A stretch of 41,959 nt of DNA from Clostridium sp. LS (GTDB lineage: Bacteria; Bacillota; Clostridia; Clostridiales; Clostridiaceae). Location of the stretch: positions 1 to 41,959 of the forward strand of contig NZ_AUUU01000062.1 in NCBI RefSeq assembly GCF_002760435.1. Reading direction: 5' to 3'. The position numbers and the translations under genes are program-made. Each line of letters starts with the position of its first letter. Position 1 is the first letter of the stretch. Shown here one piece after another: positions 31,731 through 41,070 of this stretch. The notes under the pieces were generated by a model that was not told where the DNA came from, made no database searches, and worked only from the letters and a program-made list of their open reading frames with translations.

Positions 31731-32504
31731 TTATATTTTTTCCTTAAAGGTAGTTAATATCAACTCATTTAATCCTAATTCATAAAATTCACTTGATATC
31801 TTTTCAGCTATTCTTAATAATTTCTCATTATCTACCTTATTTATAATAACTTTATAATCACATTGCACATCTTTTTTCTGACCATTATGGCTTAATAGTA
31901 TTAGCGCAATATCTTTTTCGTTAATAATATGATTTCTATTAACATTTAAAAGATTTGCGACTAAATTAGGTCTATGGCAAGTTTCTTCTATTGGCTTTCC
32001 AAATGCATCGATACCACATACTCCAATAACCAAACTGCTTCCTTCTAAAATTACTGGTTCATGTTCTGCTGGGGCCTTTAAGGGAAGCCTCCTTGATCCA
32101 TCTGCTTCAACTAAAACAAAATCAGCTAATTCTATAAGTTTCCTTGCTTCATTTAATGGAAGACCAGTTATCTTTTCTAATTCCTCTGTATTGGCATTTA
32201 TATCTTTTGGGGATGCCTTCAATCCAACTGTAACCAAATTCTCATACTTTAAGAAACTAATAATATCTTCTTTCTTCCCAGTAAACACCACGTTACTTTG
32301 GGGCATAAACATATTAGTAGTTGTAGTTATAATAACCTTTTTTCCTAATTTGCTTAACTCATTTCCTAATTCATAAATTAAACTCGTTTTCCCGCCTCCG
32401 CCAACAAATGAAATAACCTGCCTTTTATTTTCATGTATTTTTAAGACTTTCATTAATGAATTTTGTTCCTTAACTAATCCATTAATACATTTAAAAACTT
32501 TCAT
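31731..32504 (-). CDS. yqeC: Selenium cofactor biosynthesis protein YqeC
   Basis: 257 aa P-loop protein: SFVGGGGKTSLIYELG (32-47) is the nucleotide-binding loop, followed by TTTTNMF and VEADGSRRLPLKAPAEHEPVI, typical of YqeC. It is a marker of selenium-dependent molybdenum hydroxylase systems; its exact role is unknown. The ATG at 32504 has GGGTGA 5 nt upstream. It is the first gene of a seven-gene operon (yqeC-yqeB-yedF-selD-reductase-activator-mocA). Confidence 0.93.
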   Translation of the reverse strand: MKVFKCINGLVKEQNSLMKVLKIHENKRQVISFVGGGGKTSLIYELGNELSKLGKKVIITTTTNMFMPQSNVVFTGKKEDIISFLKYENLVTVGLKASPKDINANTEELEKITGLPLNEARKLIELADFVLVEADGSRRLPLKAPAEHEPVILEGSSLVIGVCGIDAFGKPIEETCHRPNLVANLLNVNRNHIINEKDIALILLSHNGQKKDVQCDYKVIINKVDNEKLLRIAEKISSEFYELGLNELILTTFKEKI

Positions 32505-32529
32505 TCTTTTCACCCAATTAACATTAAAT

Positions 32530-32566
32530 AACTTTTCTGAATTTAGAATAAGTAAACAGAAAAGTT
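32530..32566 (-). promoter_or_regulatory. Leader hairpin of the yqeC operon
   Basis: AACTTTTCTG and CAGAAAAGTT form a perfect 10-bp stem (arms 32530-32539 and 32557-32566) with a TTTA/TAAA inner helix. It lies between the predicted start of transcription and the yqeC start codon. No U-run follows, so it is not a simple terminator; it may be an RNA or protein control element. Confidence 0.5.
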
Positions 32567-32583
32567 GAAATTCTTTACTTTAC

Positions 32584-32592
32584 ATTATATCA
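32584..32592 (-). promoter_or_regulatory. Extended -10 promoter of the selenium-cofactor operon
   Basis: The minus strand reads TGATATAAT (TGn plus perfect TATAAT), about 80 bp upstream of yqeC. There is no clear -35, as is common for extended -10 promoters. Confidence 0.55.
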
Positions 32593-32746
32593 TTTTTCGA
32601 TAATTGATAGTGATTTTTATATATTTATTATAATTTCCTATATATAATATACTTTTATAGAAAAATACTATATCAAATTTTATTGATTTTTGACGAATTT
32701 AAAGATAAACTAACTTATTATATTAAGCTTTTACTAGGGGGTAAAA

Positions 32747-33820
32747 ATGTCACAAACAATAAATAATAGTACTTTGAATAACACATCAAATCAAAAAAAT
32801 ATTAAGTTATTATTCCTTTTTATACTTATAGTGGTAGGTGGATTATTTTATGTTAAGTGGTCACCTTATTATGCAAAAGCATTCATAGCCGCATCTAAAC
32901 ATTCAATTGGTGACTCAATAATATCAGGTAAGGCTGCTGTTGCACCTCCGCCATCTTTTGCAGCTGCAATATCGTACATGACTTCCTATTTTACATCTGT
33001 GTGGAAAGCAGTAATCTTGGGATTATTAATAGGCTCCCTTGTTCAGGTGCTATTTCCTAAGGCTTGGATTAAAAAAGCTCTTGGAAGCAAAAATATTAAA
33101 AGTACAGTTTTTGCAGGATTAACATCACTTCCAGGCATGATGTGTACATGCTGTGCAGCACCAGTTGCTGTTGGTCTTAAAAAATCATCAGCCTCAACTA
33201 ATGGAGCTCTAGCTTTCTTCTTAGGTAACCCAACTCTTAATCCAGCTACAATAATATTTATGGGATTTGTTCTAGGCTGGAATTTTGCCATATTAAGAGT
33301 AATAATGGGTATAGTATTAGTTTTAGGAATATCAACTCTTTCATCAAAGTTCAGTAAGGACGAGCAAATTGACATTGAACTATTAAATTCTGAATCTAAA
33401 ACATTAGAAAGCACAGATACTTTATTAATTAAATGGTTAAAAGCATTATTACAATTAATTATAGATACCATACCAGCGTATTTAATTGTAGTTGCAATCT
33501 TGGGTGCGTTTAGAGCATGGCTATTCCCTGCTGTTAACCCTGCATGGGGGAATAGCTTTATAATAATTATAGGATTAGCTATAGCAGGTACATTATTCGT
33601 TATCCCGACGGCAGGAGAAATACCCATAATTCAAGCTTTAATGTCTCTTGGACTTGGAGCAGGACCAGCTGCAGCCTTACTTATAACTTTACCAGCAGTT
33701 AGTCTTCCATCATTATTACTTGTAAAAAGAGCATTTCCAACACGCATCCTTGCATTTGTGGGAACCGCTACTGCAATACTTGGTATCATAAGCGGATTTA
33801 TAGGTATGATTGTTTTATAA
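32747..33820 (+). CDS. Membrane permease of the UPF0718 / SO_0444-ArsP-like superfamily
   Basis: 357 aa with about eight or nine hydrophobic segments. A central loop holds the cysteine motif MMCTCCAAP (131-139; C133, C135, C136) and GNPTLNP (160-166), repeated in spirit by the FVIPTAGEIP region. This pattern is typical of UPF0718 permeases, some of which export Cu/Zn or organoarsenicals. The ATG at 32747 follows GGGGGT. It is the only plus-strand gene after ridA, divergent from yqeC and convergent with xdhB. No YedE-type selenium transporter is present here, so transport of a selenium, sulfur or metal species is a plausible but unproven role. Confidence 0.82.
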   Translation: MSQTINNSTLNNTSNQKNIKLLFLFILIVVGGLFYVKWSPYYAKAFIAASKHSIGDSIISGKAAVAPPPSFAAAISYMTSYFTSVWKAVILGLLIGSLVQVLFPKAWIKKALGSKNIKSTVFAGLTSLPGMMCTCCAAPVAVGLKKSSASTNGALAFFLGNPTLNPATIIFMGFVLGWNFAILRVIMGIVLVLGISTLSSKFSKDEQIDIELLNSESKTLESTDTLLIKWLKALLQLIIDTIPAYLIVVAILGAFRAWLFPAVNPAWGNSFIIIIGLAIAGTLFVIPTAGEIPIIQALMSLGLGAGPAAALLITLPAVSLPSLLLVKRAFPTRILAFVGTATAILGIISGFIGMIVL

Positions 33821-33849
33821 TTAAATTTATTGTTCACTTTTTATAAAGA

Positions 33850-33882
33850 AGAACTACCCATAAACAGGTAGTTTTTCTTTTT
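33850..33882. terminator. Bidirectional terminator between the permease and the second xdh operon
   Basis: GAACTACC (33851-33858) and GGTAGTTTT (33867-33875) form the stem, followed on the plus strand by TTTTTCTTTTT. The facing xdhB stop is at 33883, so it can serve both genes. Confidence 0.85.
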
Positions 33883-34731
33883 CTAATTAATTAATTTTAT
33901 ATCTAAAAAGTATTTAACAAGCCTTAATGCCGCTGTTTTTCTATAAACAGCCGTAGACCTTTGATCATTAATAGGAGTAATTTCTTTAGAGTAATTTCTT
34001 TTCACTTCCTCTATCAAAGCTTTTACATCTTTAATATTGCTTCCTATTAAAATATCTTCCGCTTCCTTTATTCTAACTATTTTAGGAGCTACTGAACCTA
34101 TTGCTATTCTGATGTCTTCAATTCTTTCATCTTTCAATACTGCAAGTCCTACAAAAGATAATTTCGATATAGCTGAAGCTTTTCTTGCTCCAACTTTTTC
34201 ATAATATACTTTATTAAATTTGGTTTTAGGTATGATTATACTTTCTAAAATTTCGTGTTTTCCAAGAATAGTTTTTCTTGGTCCAAGTATAAAATCCTGT
34301 ATACCAACTTCTCTATAAGTTTTTTTACTTGTCAGTTTAAGTTTAGCATCTAACACATATAATATGGGCAGCGTATCACCAGCTGGAGATGCATTACATA
34401 TATTGCCGCCTATTGTACCCATATTCCTTATGGCAGGTGATGCTATTTCTCTTATACACTCTTTTAAAACTTCTGGAATTTCTTTTTCCCATAAAAGTGA
34501 TGATAAAGTGCATGCAGCTCCTATTTCTAAGTAATTAATTGATTCTTTAACTCCCTTTAATTCTTTTAAATTTCCTACATATAATAAGTCATTATTAAAC
34601 TTTGGAAGAAGTGATGCCGCATTCTTATTTCGAACCATCAAGTCAGTTCCCCCCGCATAAATAGTAACATCTTTTTCATCTAATATTGTTAGCGCCTCTA
34701 GAAAATCCTTTGGTAAATATCCATCTACCAT
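33883..34731 (-). CDS. xdhB: Molybdenum hydroxylase, FAD subunit (second xdh operon)
   Basis: 282 aa CoxM/XdhB-type FAD protein with both canonical FAD loops: YAGGTDLMVR (20-29) and RNMGTIGGNICNASPAGD. The ATG at 34731 has AGAGGTG 7 nt upstream and overlaps the end of the [2Fe-2S] gene. It is last in the operon order Mo-FeS-FAD, the reverse of the first operon. Confidence 0.95.
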   Translation of the reverse strand: MVDGYLPKDFLEALTILDEKDVTIYAGGTDLMVRNKNAASLLPKFNNDLLYVGNLKELKGVKESINYLEIGAACTLSSLLWEKEIPEVLKECIREIASPAIRNMGTIGGNICNASPAGDTLPILYVLDAKLKLTSKKTYREVGIQDFILGPRKTILGKHEILESIIIPKTKFNKVYYEKVGARKASAISKLSFVGLAVLKDERIEDIRIAIGSVAPKIVRIKEAEDILIGSNIKDVKALIEEVKRNYSKEITPINDQRSTAVYRKTAALRLVKYFLDIKLIN

Positions 34732-35201
34732 AATCCATCACCTCTTTTAGCTGCCATGAGTATAGCATTAATTATCATATTATATCCTGTGCACCTACAT
34801 AAGTTTCCTGAAATGCCATCTCTAACATCATCTTCTGTTGGCTTTGGGTTCCTAGATAGAAGTGTATGTGCTGCCATTATCATTCCTGGCGTGCAGAATC
34901 CGCATTGTATTGCCCCTGCTTCTGCAAAACATTTTTCTAAAACATCAAACTGCTTAGTCCCTTTTAATCCTTCAACGGTTAAAACTTCTTTTTCCGCAAT
35001 AGAACCAATAGTTACTAAACATGAATTAACTAATTCATTGTCTATAATTACAGCGCATGCACCGCATTCTCCTTCGCCACAGCCTTCTTTAGGACCTGTT
35101 ATATCCAAATCTTCTCTTAAAAAGTCCAGTAATCTTTTTGTAGAATTTTCTTTTGTAAATATTATTCTATTGTTTATATTCAATGTAATTGTATTACTCA
35201 T
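34725..35201 (-). CDS. xdhC: Molybdenum hydroxylase, [2Fe-2S] subunit (second xdh operon)
   Basis: 158 aa with plant-type cluster cysteines C41, C46, C49, C61 and helical-bundle cysteines C100, C103, C135, C137 (QCGFCTPG ... CRCTGY). It overlaps xdhA by 8 bp upstream and xdhB by 7 bp downstream, so the three subunits are tightly coupled. Confidence 0.96.
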   Translation of the reverse strand: MSNTITLNINNRIIFTKENSTKRLLDFLREDLDITGPKEGCGEGECGACAVIIDNELVNSCLVTIGSIAEKEVLTVEGLKGTKQFDVLEKCFAEAGAIQCGFCTPGMIMAAHTLLSRNPKPTEDDVRDGISGNLCRCTGYNMIINAILMAAKRGDGLW

Positions 35202-37299
35202 TTATTATCGCCTCCATTATCCATTCAGGAGTTACAGGTATTTTATTTACTTTTACTCCTAATGCATTTTCTATTGCATTTACATAAGCTGGTGCAGTTC
35301 CTACAAAGGTTAATTCTCCTGCTCCCTTTGCGCCAAACGGACCAAGGTCGCAAGGATTTTCCACTAATTCATTTTTAATATTTACAACATCTTTGGCAGT
35401 TGGAATTATATAATCTGTTATGCTATTTTGCTTTAATATTCCATTCTCACACTCCATATTTTCACATGATGCATATCCAAGCCCCTGTATTACTCCTCCT
35501 TGAATCTGTCCTTCTATAATTGTTTCATCGATTGGAGTTCCAACATCAAAGACTGTATATATTCCAGTTACTTGTGTTGTCGCTGTTATTGTATTTACCT
35601 CTACTTCTACTACATTTATCCCCCATGAATAATCTGGATAAGCGTCTCCATTAAATTTTTCTATATCCCAAGGAATTAAATTTGGATGCTTATAGTCCTC
35701 TTCTATTATCTGAACTTGTCCATCAATCCAATTTTCCTTAAGTCTTAATGCAGCTTTCTCAAGTAATTTACCAACTACCATAATTGATCTTGAAGCAGCT
35801 GTTGGGCCTGAATCAGGTACTCTATCTGTATCCGGGTTTATATATAAAATGTCTTCATAATTTTTATCAAGTACTTTTGCTACAATTTTTTTAAATGTAG
35901 TTTGAAGTCCTTGTCCCATTTCAGTATTAGCTGCTAAAATCTCTATAATTCCATTTTCACGTTTTAAAAGCTTAACTTTAGCTTTTATTAAATCTCTTTC
36001 TCCGCTTCCAGTGAATCCACAACCATGTAGAAATATTGATATTCCTATTCCTTTTTTAATTATTCCTACTTCTTTTAAATATTTATCATGTTTTTCACTA
36101 AATCCACTTATTCTTTCAGCTTTTTCCAGCATCTCTTTGAGTTTTACTTCATGTGCAAACTTTCCACCAGTACTGGTTACATCTCCAGCCTTTACAAAAT
36201 ATTTTCTCTTAAATTCTAATGGAATACATCCTATTTCTGAAGCTACATGCGCCATATGTGTTTCAATTGCAAATAAGCTCTGTGGCCCGCCAAACCCTCT
36301 AAATGCTCCAGTAGGAACTGTATTAGTCTTAACTACACGTCCTTTAACTCTAACATTTGGTATATTATAAACTCCGGTAGCACATATCAAAGCCCTTTGA
36401 AGAACAACACTTGATAAAGTTGCATATGCTCCACCATTTAAAGTTATATCTATATCCATTCCAATTACATCATTATTTTTATCAAGATATGTTTTATATC
36501 TTAATAAAGCAGGATGTCTCTTAGTTGAAACAGATATGTCTTCAACTCTTTCTAAGATTAATCTTACTGGCTTTTTAGCTTTGTAAGTCGCAACAGCAGC
36601 CTGTGCTCCAAGTAATGAAGGGTAATCTTCTTTTCCACCAAATCCGCCTCCAGTTATGGTTTGCACTATTCTTACATTATCTTCTTTAAATCCTAGCGCT
36701 TGAACAACAGCACCTTTAACATAATATGGACACTGCATAGTTCCATATACAGAAACTTTTTCATTTTCATAAGTCCCTATTACTCCTTGAGTTTCTAAAT
36801 AAGCCTGCTCTTGATATCCTGTATAAAATTCTTCTTCAATAGTTTTTAAAGAAGAATTAATTGCATCTTCTATATTTCCTTTTTCATATTCATATTTATC
36901 AAATACTTCTTTAGAGTTTCTCATATCAAAAATAGGAGTACATTCTTCATATTCAACTTTAATCTCATTTAATATTTTTAAAACTTCTTCTAGCTCAGGG
37001 CCTATAACTAATAATATTGGTTCTCCTATATAATTAACTTCCTCATCTGAAAAAACCGGCATATCATTCTTTATTATTTTTACCTTATTTAATCCCGGCA
37101 CATCCTCTCCTCGGACTATATAGTATCCTTCTTTTAATTCCGGAATAATAATATTTTTTATAAAAGCCTTAGCTTTTTCTGAACGTAAAGTTTTAGCATA
37201 TAAACTATCTTTAAATTTTATATCAGCTATATATTTAGCACTTCCATCTACTTTTATTTTATGATCTACTTTTGTGACTGCCTTTCTTATATCTTCCAT
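35194..37299 (-). CDS. xdhA: Xanthine dehydrogenase-family molybdopterin subunit (second xdh operon)
   Basis: 701 aa, somewhat shorter than E. coli XdhA (about 750). It has TGGGFGGKED with Glu224, TGAFRGFGGPQ (the purine-orienting Arg), AANTEMGQGLQT and catalytic Glu662 in GAKGAGE. Keeping both the GGKE glutamate and the FRGFG arginine favours a purine substrate such as xanthine or hypoxanthine. It is first of three overlapping genes and lies directly downstream of guanine deaminase, whose product is xanthine. Confidence 0.93.
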   Translation of the reverse strand: MEDIRKAVTKVDHKIKVDGSAKYIADIKFKDSLYAKTLRSEKAKAFIKNIIIPELKEGYYIVRGEDVPGLNKVKIIKNDMPVFSDEEVNYIGEPILLVIGPELEEVLKILNEIKVEYEECTPIFDMRNSKEVFDKYEYEKGNIEDAINSSLKTIEEEFYTGYQEQAYLETQGVIGTYENEKVSVYGTMQCPYYVKGAVVQALGFKEDNVRIVQTITGGGFGGKEDYPSLLGAQAAVATYKAKKPVRLILERVEDISVSTKRHPALLRYKTYLDKNNDVIGMDIDITLNGGAYATLSSVVLQRALICATGVYNIPNVRVKGRVVKTNTVPTGAFRGFGGPQSLFAIETHMAHVASEIGCIPLEFKRKYFVKAGDVTSTGGKFAHEVKLKEMLEKAERISGFSEKHDKYLKEVGIIKKGIGISIFLHGCGFTGSGERDLIKAKVKLLKRENGIIEILAANTEMGQGLQTTFKKIVAKVLDKNYEDILYINPDTDRVPDSGPTAASRSIMVVGKLLEKAALRLKENWIDGQVQIIEEDYKHPNLIPWDIEKFNGDAYPDYSWGINVVEVEVNTITATTQVTGIYTVFDVGTPIDETIIEGQIQGGVIQGLGYASCENMECENGILKQNSITDYIIPTAKDVVNIKNELVENPCDLGPFGAKGAGELTFVGTAPAYVNAIENALGVKVNKIPVTPEWIMEAIINE

Positions 37300-37403
37300 A
37301 ACTTTTCACTTCTTTCAAAATAAAATATTCATCTTATTCATATTTAATATTCTTCAATCTAAAATAAGATTACTTCTATATAAATTTAACTAATTTATTA
37401 AAT

Positions 37404-37446
37404 AAAAAAAGAGATCCTATTCCGAATTTTGAAATAAGACCTCTTT
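37404..37446 (-). terminator. Terminator of guanine deaminase
   Basis: On the minus strand AAAGAGGTCTTATT pairs with AATAGGATCTCTTT, followed by a run of seven T. It starts about 23 bp past the guaD stop, so the second xdh operon has its own promoter in 37300-37403. Confidence 0.85.
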
Positions 37447-37468
37447 GTCCAGTTATATATAATTTTTA

Positions 37469-38746
37469 CTATATTTCTCTTCCACATACATATCTATTAA
37501 TTATATTTTTATTATTTCCTAAATATATTAATTTTTCTATTCTTTCTTCTAAAGTTCCTTTATTAATCTTCCATAGGTTATCATCTTCAATTACCAAAGC
37601 ATCAAATTCATAACCTTTTTCAAAACTTCCTACATTACCAAAAAATTTACCTCCACCTTTTGTTGCTAAATAAAATACTTCTGGAAGTGTTAATTGTTTC
37701 TCTTTCTCTTGAAAATGTATTTCTCTCAGTTTTGATATTTTAATTGCACACGCCATTACTGACAACATGCTTAAACTTTCTCCTCCTGCTATATCTGATC
37801 CAAGTCCTATATCAATACCTCTTCTTAGCAGCCTATTAATCGGTGGTATCCCACTAGACAAATTCACATTAGAGGTTGGACAATGTGCTATTGTCACTTT
37901 ATTTTTCTCAATCTTATTTATCTCATCTTCCGTTAAGTGAACACAATGAGCCATTATACTTTTTGTTTGTCCAAAAAGATTAAATTTATCATACACCTCT
38001 CCATAGTTTCCACATTCCGGATGTAATTCCTTTACCCATTCAATCTCCGATAAATTTTCTGATAAATGTGATTGAACTGGTATATTATCCTGTAATGCAA
38101 TATCACCTAACTCCTTCATTAAGTAGCTTGTACAACTTGGAACAAATCTTGGAGTAATTATCGGCTTAACAAATGTATATTTTTTTCCGCAGTTCTCTAT
38201 CCACTTAATAGTATCTTTTATGGATTCATTGCTATTTTCCTTTAATGTATCCGGACAATTTCTATCCATATTAACTTTTCCTACATAAGCTGCTATTCCT
38301 TTTTCCTCAATAAGATTCATTAATATTTCTGTAGCTTCAGAATGAATTGTAGCAAAAATAACTGCTCTCGTAGTTCCCTCACTATATAGCTCATCAACAA
38401 ATTCTTTGTATACTTTTGTAGCATAGGATATATTATTAAATTTAGCTTCTTCAGGAAAAGTATAAGTCTCAAGCCAAGGTAAAAGCTCTTTATCATAACC
38501 AATTCCCTTTATAGCAAATTGAGAAGCATGAGTATGCAGATCTACAAATCCAGGAATTATTAGTTTATCTCCATAATTTTTAATATTTATATTTTTATAT
38601 TTTTCTGGTAATACCTCAAATACTCCTTCTATAACATTCTTATTAACCACAATAAATCCATTTTCAATCATATTAAATGAATTACAGGTTTCGGTATATA
38701 TAATATTTCCCTTTAAAATTTTGATTTCATTATCATAACCTTTCAT
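37469..38746 (-). CDS. guaD: Guanine deaminase
   Basis: 425 aa amidohydrolase: PGFVDLHTHASQ (H71, H73), VQSHLSEN, MAHCVHL and GLGSDIAGG hold the single-zinc site; PRFVPSC and the ETYTFPEE segment are typical of guanine deaminases. It converts guanine to xanthine and ammonia, feeding the xanthine dehydrogenases around it. The ATG at 38746 has AAGGAGAG 10 nt upstream. A terminator follows, so it appears monocistronic. Confidence 0.94.
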   Translation of the reverse strand: MKGYDNEIKILKGNIIYTETCNSFNMIENGFIVVNKNVIEGVFEVLPEKYKNINIKNYGDKLIIPGFVDLHTHASQFAIKGIGYDKELLPWLETYTFPEEAKFNNISYATKVYKEFVDELYSEGTTRAVIFATIHSEATEILMNLIEEKGIAAYVGKVNMDRNCPDTLKENSNESIKDTIKWIENCGKKYTFVKPIITPRFVPSCTSYLMKELGDIALQDNIPVQSHLSENLSEIEWVKELHPECGNYGEVYDKFNLFGQTKSIMAHCVHLTEDEINKIEKNKVTIAHCPTSNVNLSSGIPPINRLLRRGIDIGLGSDIAGGESLSMLSVMACAIKISKLREIHFQEKEKQLTLPEVFYLATKGGGKFFGNVGSFEKGYEFDALVIEDDNLWKINKGTLEERIEKLIYLGNNKNIINRYVCGREI

Positions 38747-39083
38747 ATAAAATCATCTCTCCTTAGTTTAAATAATTTTGCATATTCAACTTGATATACG
38801 TTTTTACTAAATTCCTAGTTTCTGAAAGCGGTACCATATATAATTATATGATTCTACTTTAATCTTATTTACTACTTAATTCTTATATTAATTTTAAAAA
38901 TTTCTTACGGGATAGGGTTCCTTAAATCATTATAATAAACTTTTATAGAAAATGTATAGATCAGTTATTAATTATATTTAAATGTTATGGAAAACCTAAG
39001 GAGAAAAATACATTTATATTACTTTATTAACAAACCACTTTTCTTCTATAAATTATTTTTAATATATTAGAAAAATACCTTAT
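38747..39083. other. Noncoding stretch upstream of guanine deaminase
   Basis: About 340 bp of AT-rich DNA between guaD and the permease terminator. I see no open frame with a ribosome binding site, no purine riboswitch core and no clear promoter. A 9-base T-box-like string occurs at 38828-38836 (minus TGGTACCGC) but without the rest of a T-box. Confidence 0.5.
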
Positions 39084-39115
39084 AAAAAAGTCATCACACG
39101 TTAAAATGTGATGAC
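39084..39115 (-). terminator. Terminator of the purine permease gene
   Basis: On the minus strand GTCATCACA and TGTGATGAC form a GC-containing stem around TTTTAACG, followed by six T. It lies 36 bp past the permease stop. Confidence 0.88.
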
Positions 39116-39150
39116 CTCTTTGTCTAATATAAGTTTAGTACAGCTATGGT

Positions 39151-40512
39151 TTATATAATCATTCCTGTAGAATCGCTTTCTGAAGCTTTCACTTCGCTAT
39201 CAGTTTCCTTATTACCGTGATTTAAAAATGCATTAAGAATTACTGCTACAACAGAAGCTGAAACTATACCACTACTAAAAATCGATTTGAAAATTGTTGG
39301 TGTCTGATCAAGTAAGTTAGGTACAGCAGTGATTCCAAGTCCTATACCAATTGAGCAAGCAACAACAAGCATATTTGAGTTCTTATTAAAGTCTACTTTT
39401 GAAAGCATTTGGATTCCTGCTACTGCAACCATTGCAAACATTATAGTTGTAGCTCCCCCTATAACAGGTTGAGGAATAATAGTAGCTAAAGCTGCAAATT
39501 TAGGAATTAACCCTAATGCAACAAGAATGATACCAGAAGCTACAACAACAAAACGGCTTTTTACTTTACTTAAAGCTAAAAGTCCTAAATTTTGATTGAA
39601 TGTAGTATATGGGAATGAATTAAAAATACCTCCCAAAATTGTTGCTAATCCTTCTGCCCTAAGTCCTTTTACAATATCTTTTTCAGAAATTTCTTTTTCG
39701 CACACTCTGCCAATACCAAGGAATGTACCTGTTGATTCAATCATTACTGTTAGCATAACAAATGTCATCATAATTATTGACCCAAGATCAAACTTTGGTA
39801 AACCAAAGTTGAAAGGATGAACAAAACTTATCCATTGTGCACTTCCTACTGCTGAAAAATCTACTTTCCCCATAAAAGCAGCAACTATTGTTCCTAAAAT
39901 AATACCATTTAAAACAGAAATAGCTTGAAAAAATCCTTTTAAGAATTTATTTGATACTAACACAACAATCATTACAAATGCTGCTAATAAAAGATTTTGT
40001 ATACTTCCAAAATCTTTAGCTCCTGAGCCACCACCAATACTAGTAACTCCAACATTCACTAAAGAAAGTCCAATCATTGTAACAACGGTTCCTGTTACAA
40101 CAGTTGGGAAAAACTTTAATATCTTTCCATACAACGGTGCTACTAATACGACTATAATTGCAGCTACTATTATAGATCCATAGGCTGTTTGCATCCCCAA
40201 GTTCTTACCTATAATAATTAATGGACCAACTGCTGCAAAGGTACAGCCTAAAATTGCTGGTAACTTAATACCAATATATGGTCCTACGCCAATTGCTTGT
40301 AATAAAGTTGCAATACCACAAGTAAATAAATCAGCAGCAACTAATAGTGCTAATTGTTCTGGAGTTAAACCTACAGCACCCCCAATAATTAATGGCACAG
40401 CTACCGCTCCTGCATACATAGCTAGTACATGTTGTAAGCCTAAAATAGCAAGCTGACTTACTGGAAGAATTTCATTTACTTTATCTTCTTTGTTAAAATT
40501 ATTTTGTGACAT
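39151..40512 (-). CDS. pbuX: NCS2-family xanthine/urate permease
   Basis: 453 aa with about 14 hydrophobic segments. LQHVLAMYAGAVAVPLIIGGA near the N-terminus, the ESTGTFLGIGR helix with its substrate-binding Glu and the NAT signature region TTFNQNLGLLALSKVKSR identify the nucleobase-cation symporter-2 family (PbuX, XanQ, UacT). Given its neighbours the substrate is most likely xanthine, urate or guanine. The ATG at 40512 lies just after a run of seven G. It has its own predicted promoter (40647-40674) and terminator. Confidence 0.92.
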   Translation of the reverse strand: MSQNNFNKEDKVNEILPVSQLAILGLQHVLAMYAGAVAVPLIIGGAVGLTPEQLALLVAADLFTCGIATLLQAIGVGPYIGIKLPAILGCTFAAVGPLIIIGKNLGMQTAYGSIIVAAIIVVLVAPLYGKILKFFPTVVTGTVVTMIGLSLVNVGVTSIGGGSGAKDFGSIQNLLLAAFVMIVVLVSNKFLKGFFQAISVLNGIILGTIVAAFMGKVDFSAVGSAQWISFVHPFNFGLPKFDLGSIIMMTFVMLTVMIESTGTFLGIGRVCEKEISEKDIVKGLRAEGLATILGGIFNSFPYTTFNQNLGLLALSKVKSRFVVVASGIILVALGLIPKFAALATIIPQPVIGGATTIMFAMVAVAGIQMLSKVDFNKNSNMLVVACSIGIGLGITAVPNLLDQTPTIFKSIFSSGIVSASVVAVILNAFLNHGNKETDSEVKASESDSTGMII

Positions 40513-40646
40513 AATGCCCCCCCTTAATTTAATAGAACTTTCTAATAGTTATAAATGATTCAGATTTGTTTATATATTTAAATATAAATAAGCAGAAATT
40601 TTGCAAATAAACTTTTTTTCTACAAATTTATTATTTTTATATTATC

Positions 40647-40674
40647 ATTCTACCATAAAAACCAAAAAAGTCGA
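40647..40674 (-). promoter_or_regulatory. Promoter of the purine permease
   Basis: The minus strand has TCGACT (40669-40674), a 16-bp spacer and TAGAAT (40647-40652) preceded by TGG, an extended -10. The leader to the permease start codon would be about 130 nt. Confidence 0.55.
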
Positions 40675-40857
40675 ATGCTTTTTTAATTTTTTTATATAAA
40701 ATTCGTAATAATGCAAATTATTTATAAGAAATTACAAATATAATTATGAATTGTTTTCTGCTTAAATATCATATTACCCAATCCTTAAATTAATATTTCT
40801 ATATAGTTATAAACGAAACTACTTTATATAAGTGTTTCTCTTACCTTTCTAAAATAT

Positions 40858-40890
40858 AAAAGGCGCTATGGATTTTTCCATAGCGCCTTT
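40858..40890 (-). terminator. Strong GC-rich terminator in the noncoding region
   Basis: AAAGGCGCTATGG and its exact complement surround a 6-nt loop; on the minus strand TTTTATATTTT follows. It is the most GC-rich hairpin between genes in the window and has no coding gene just upstream of it. Confidence 0.8.
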
Positions 40891-41044
40891 GCTATTATAT
40901 ATTATTATGATTTTTACTTTCTAATACTAATGATAGTAAAAATTTTATTGTATAATTATTTTCTTCATTAAATATTTTATTTTAAAAAAAGATTTTAAAT
41001 ACATGATATTAATAATACAAATTATCTAATCATAAAAAATCAAA

Positions 41045-41070
41045 TTATTTTGGCTTCATTGCCAAAATAA
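41045..41070. repeat. Hairpin TTATTTTGGC/GCCAAAATAA
   Basis: Ten-bp perfect arms (41045-41054, 41061-41070) with a TTCATT loop on the plus strand, directly next to the palindrome at 41070-41090. It may be the 5' structure of the candidate RNA or a weak terminator for the XRE gene. Confidence 0.5.

Noticed and set aside
38828..38836. T-box-like string TGGTACCGC upstream of guaD
   Set aside because: Only nine bases match; there is no AGGG before it, no specifier stem and no competing terminator.
38790..38860. Possible purine riboswitch in the guaD leader (TATAAT...ATATGG on the minus strand)
   Set aside because: The P2 arms do not pair and the J2/3 core is missing; the similarity comes from AT-rich sequence.
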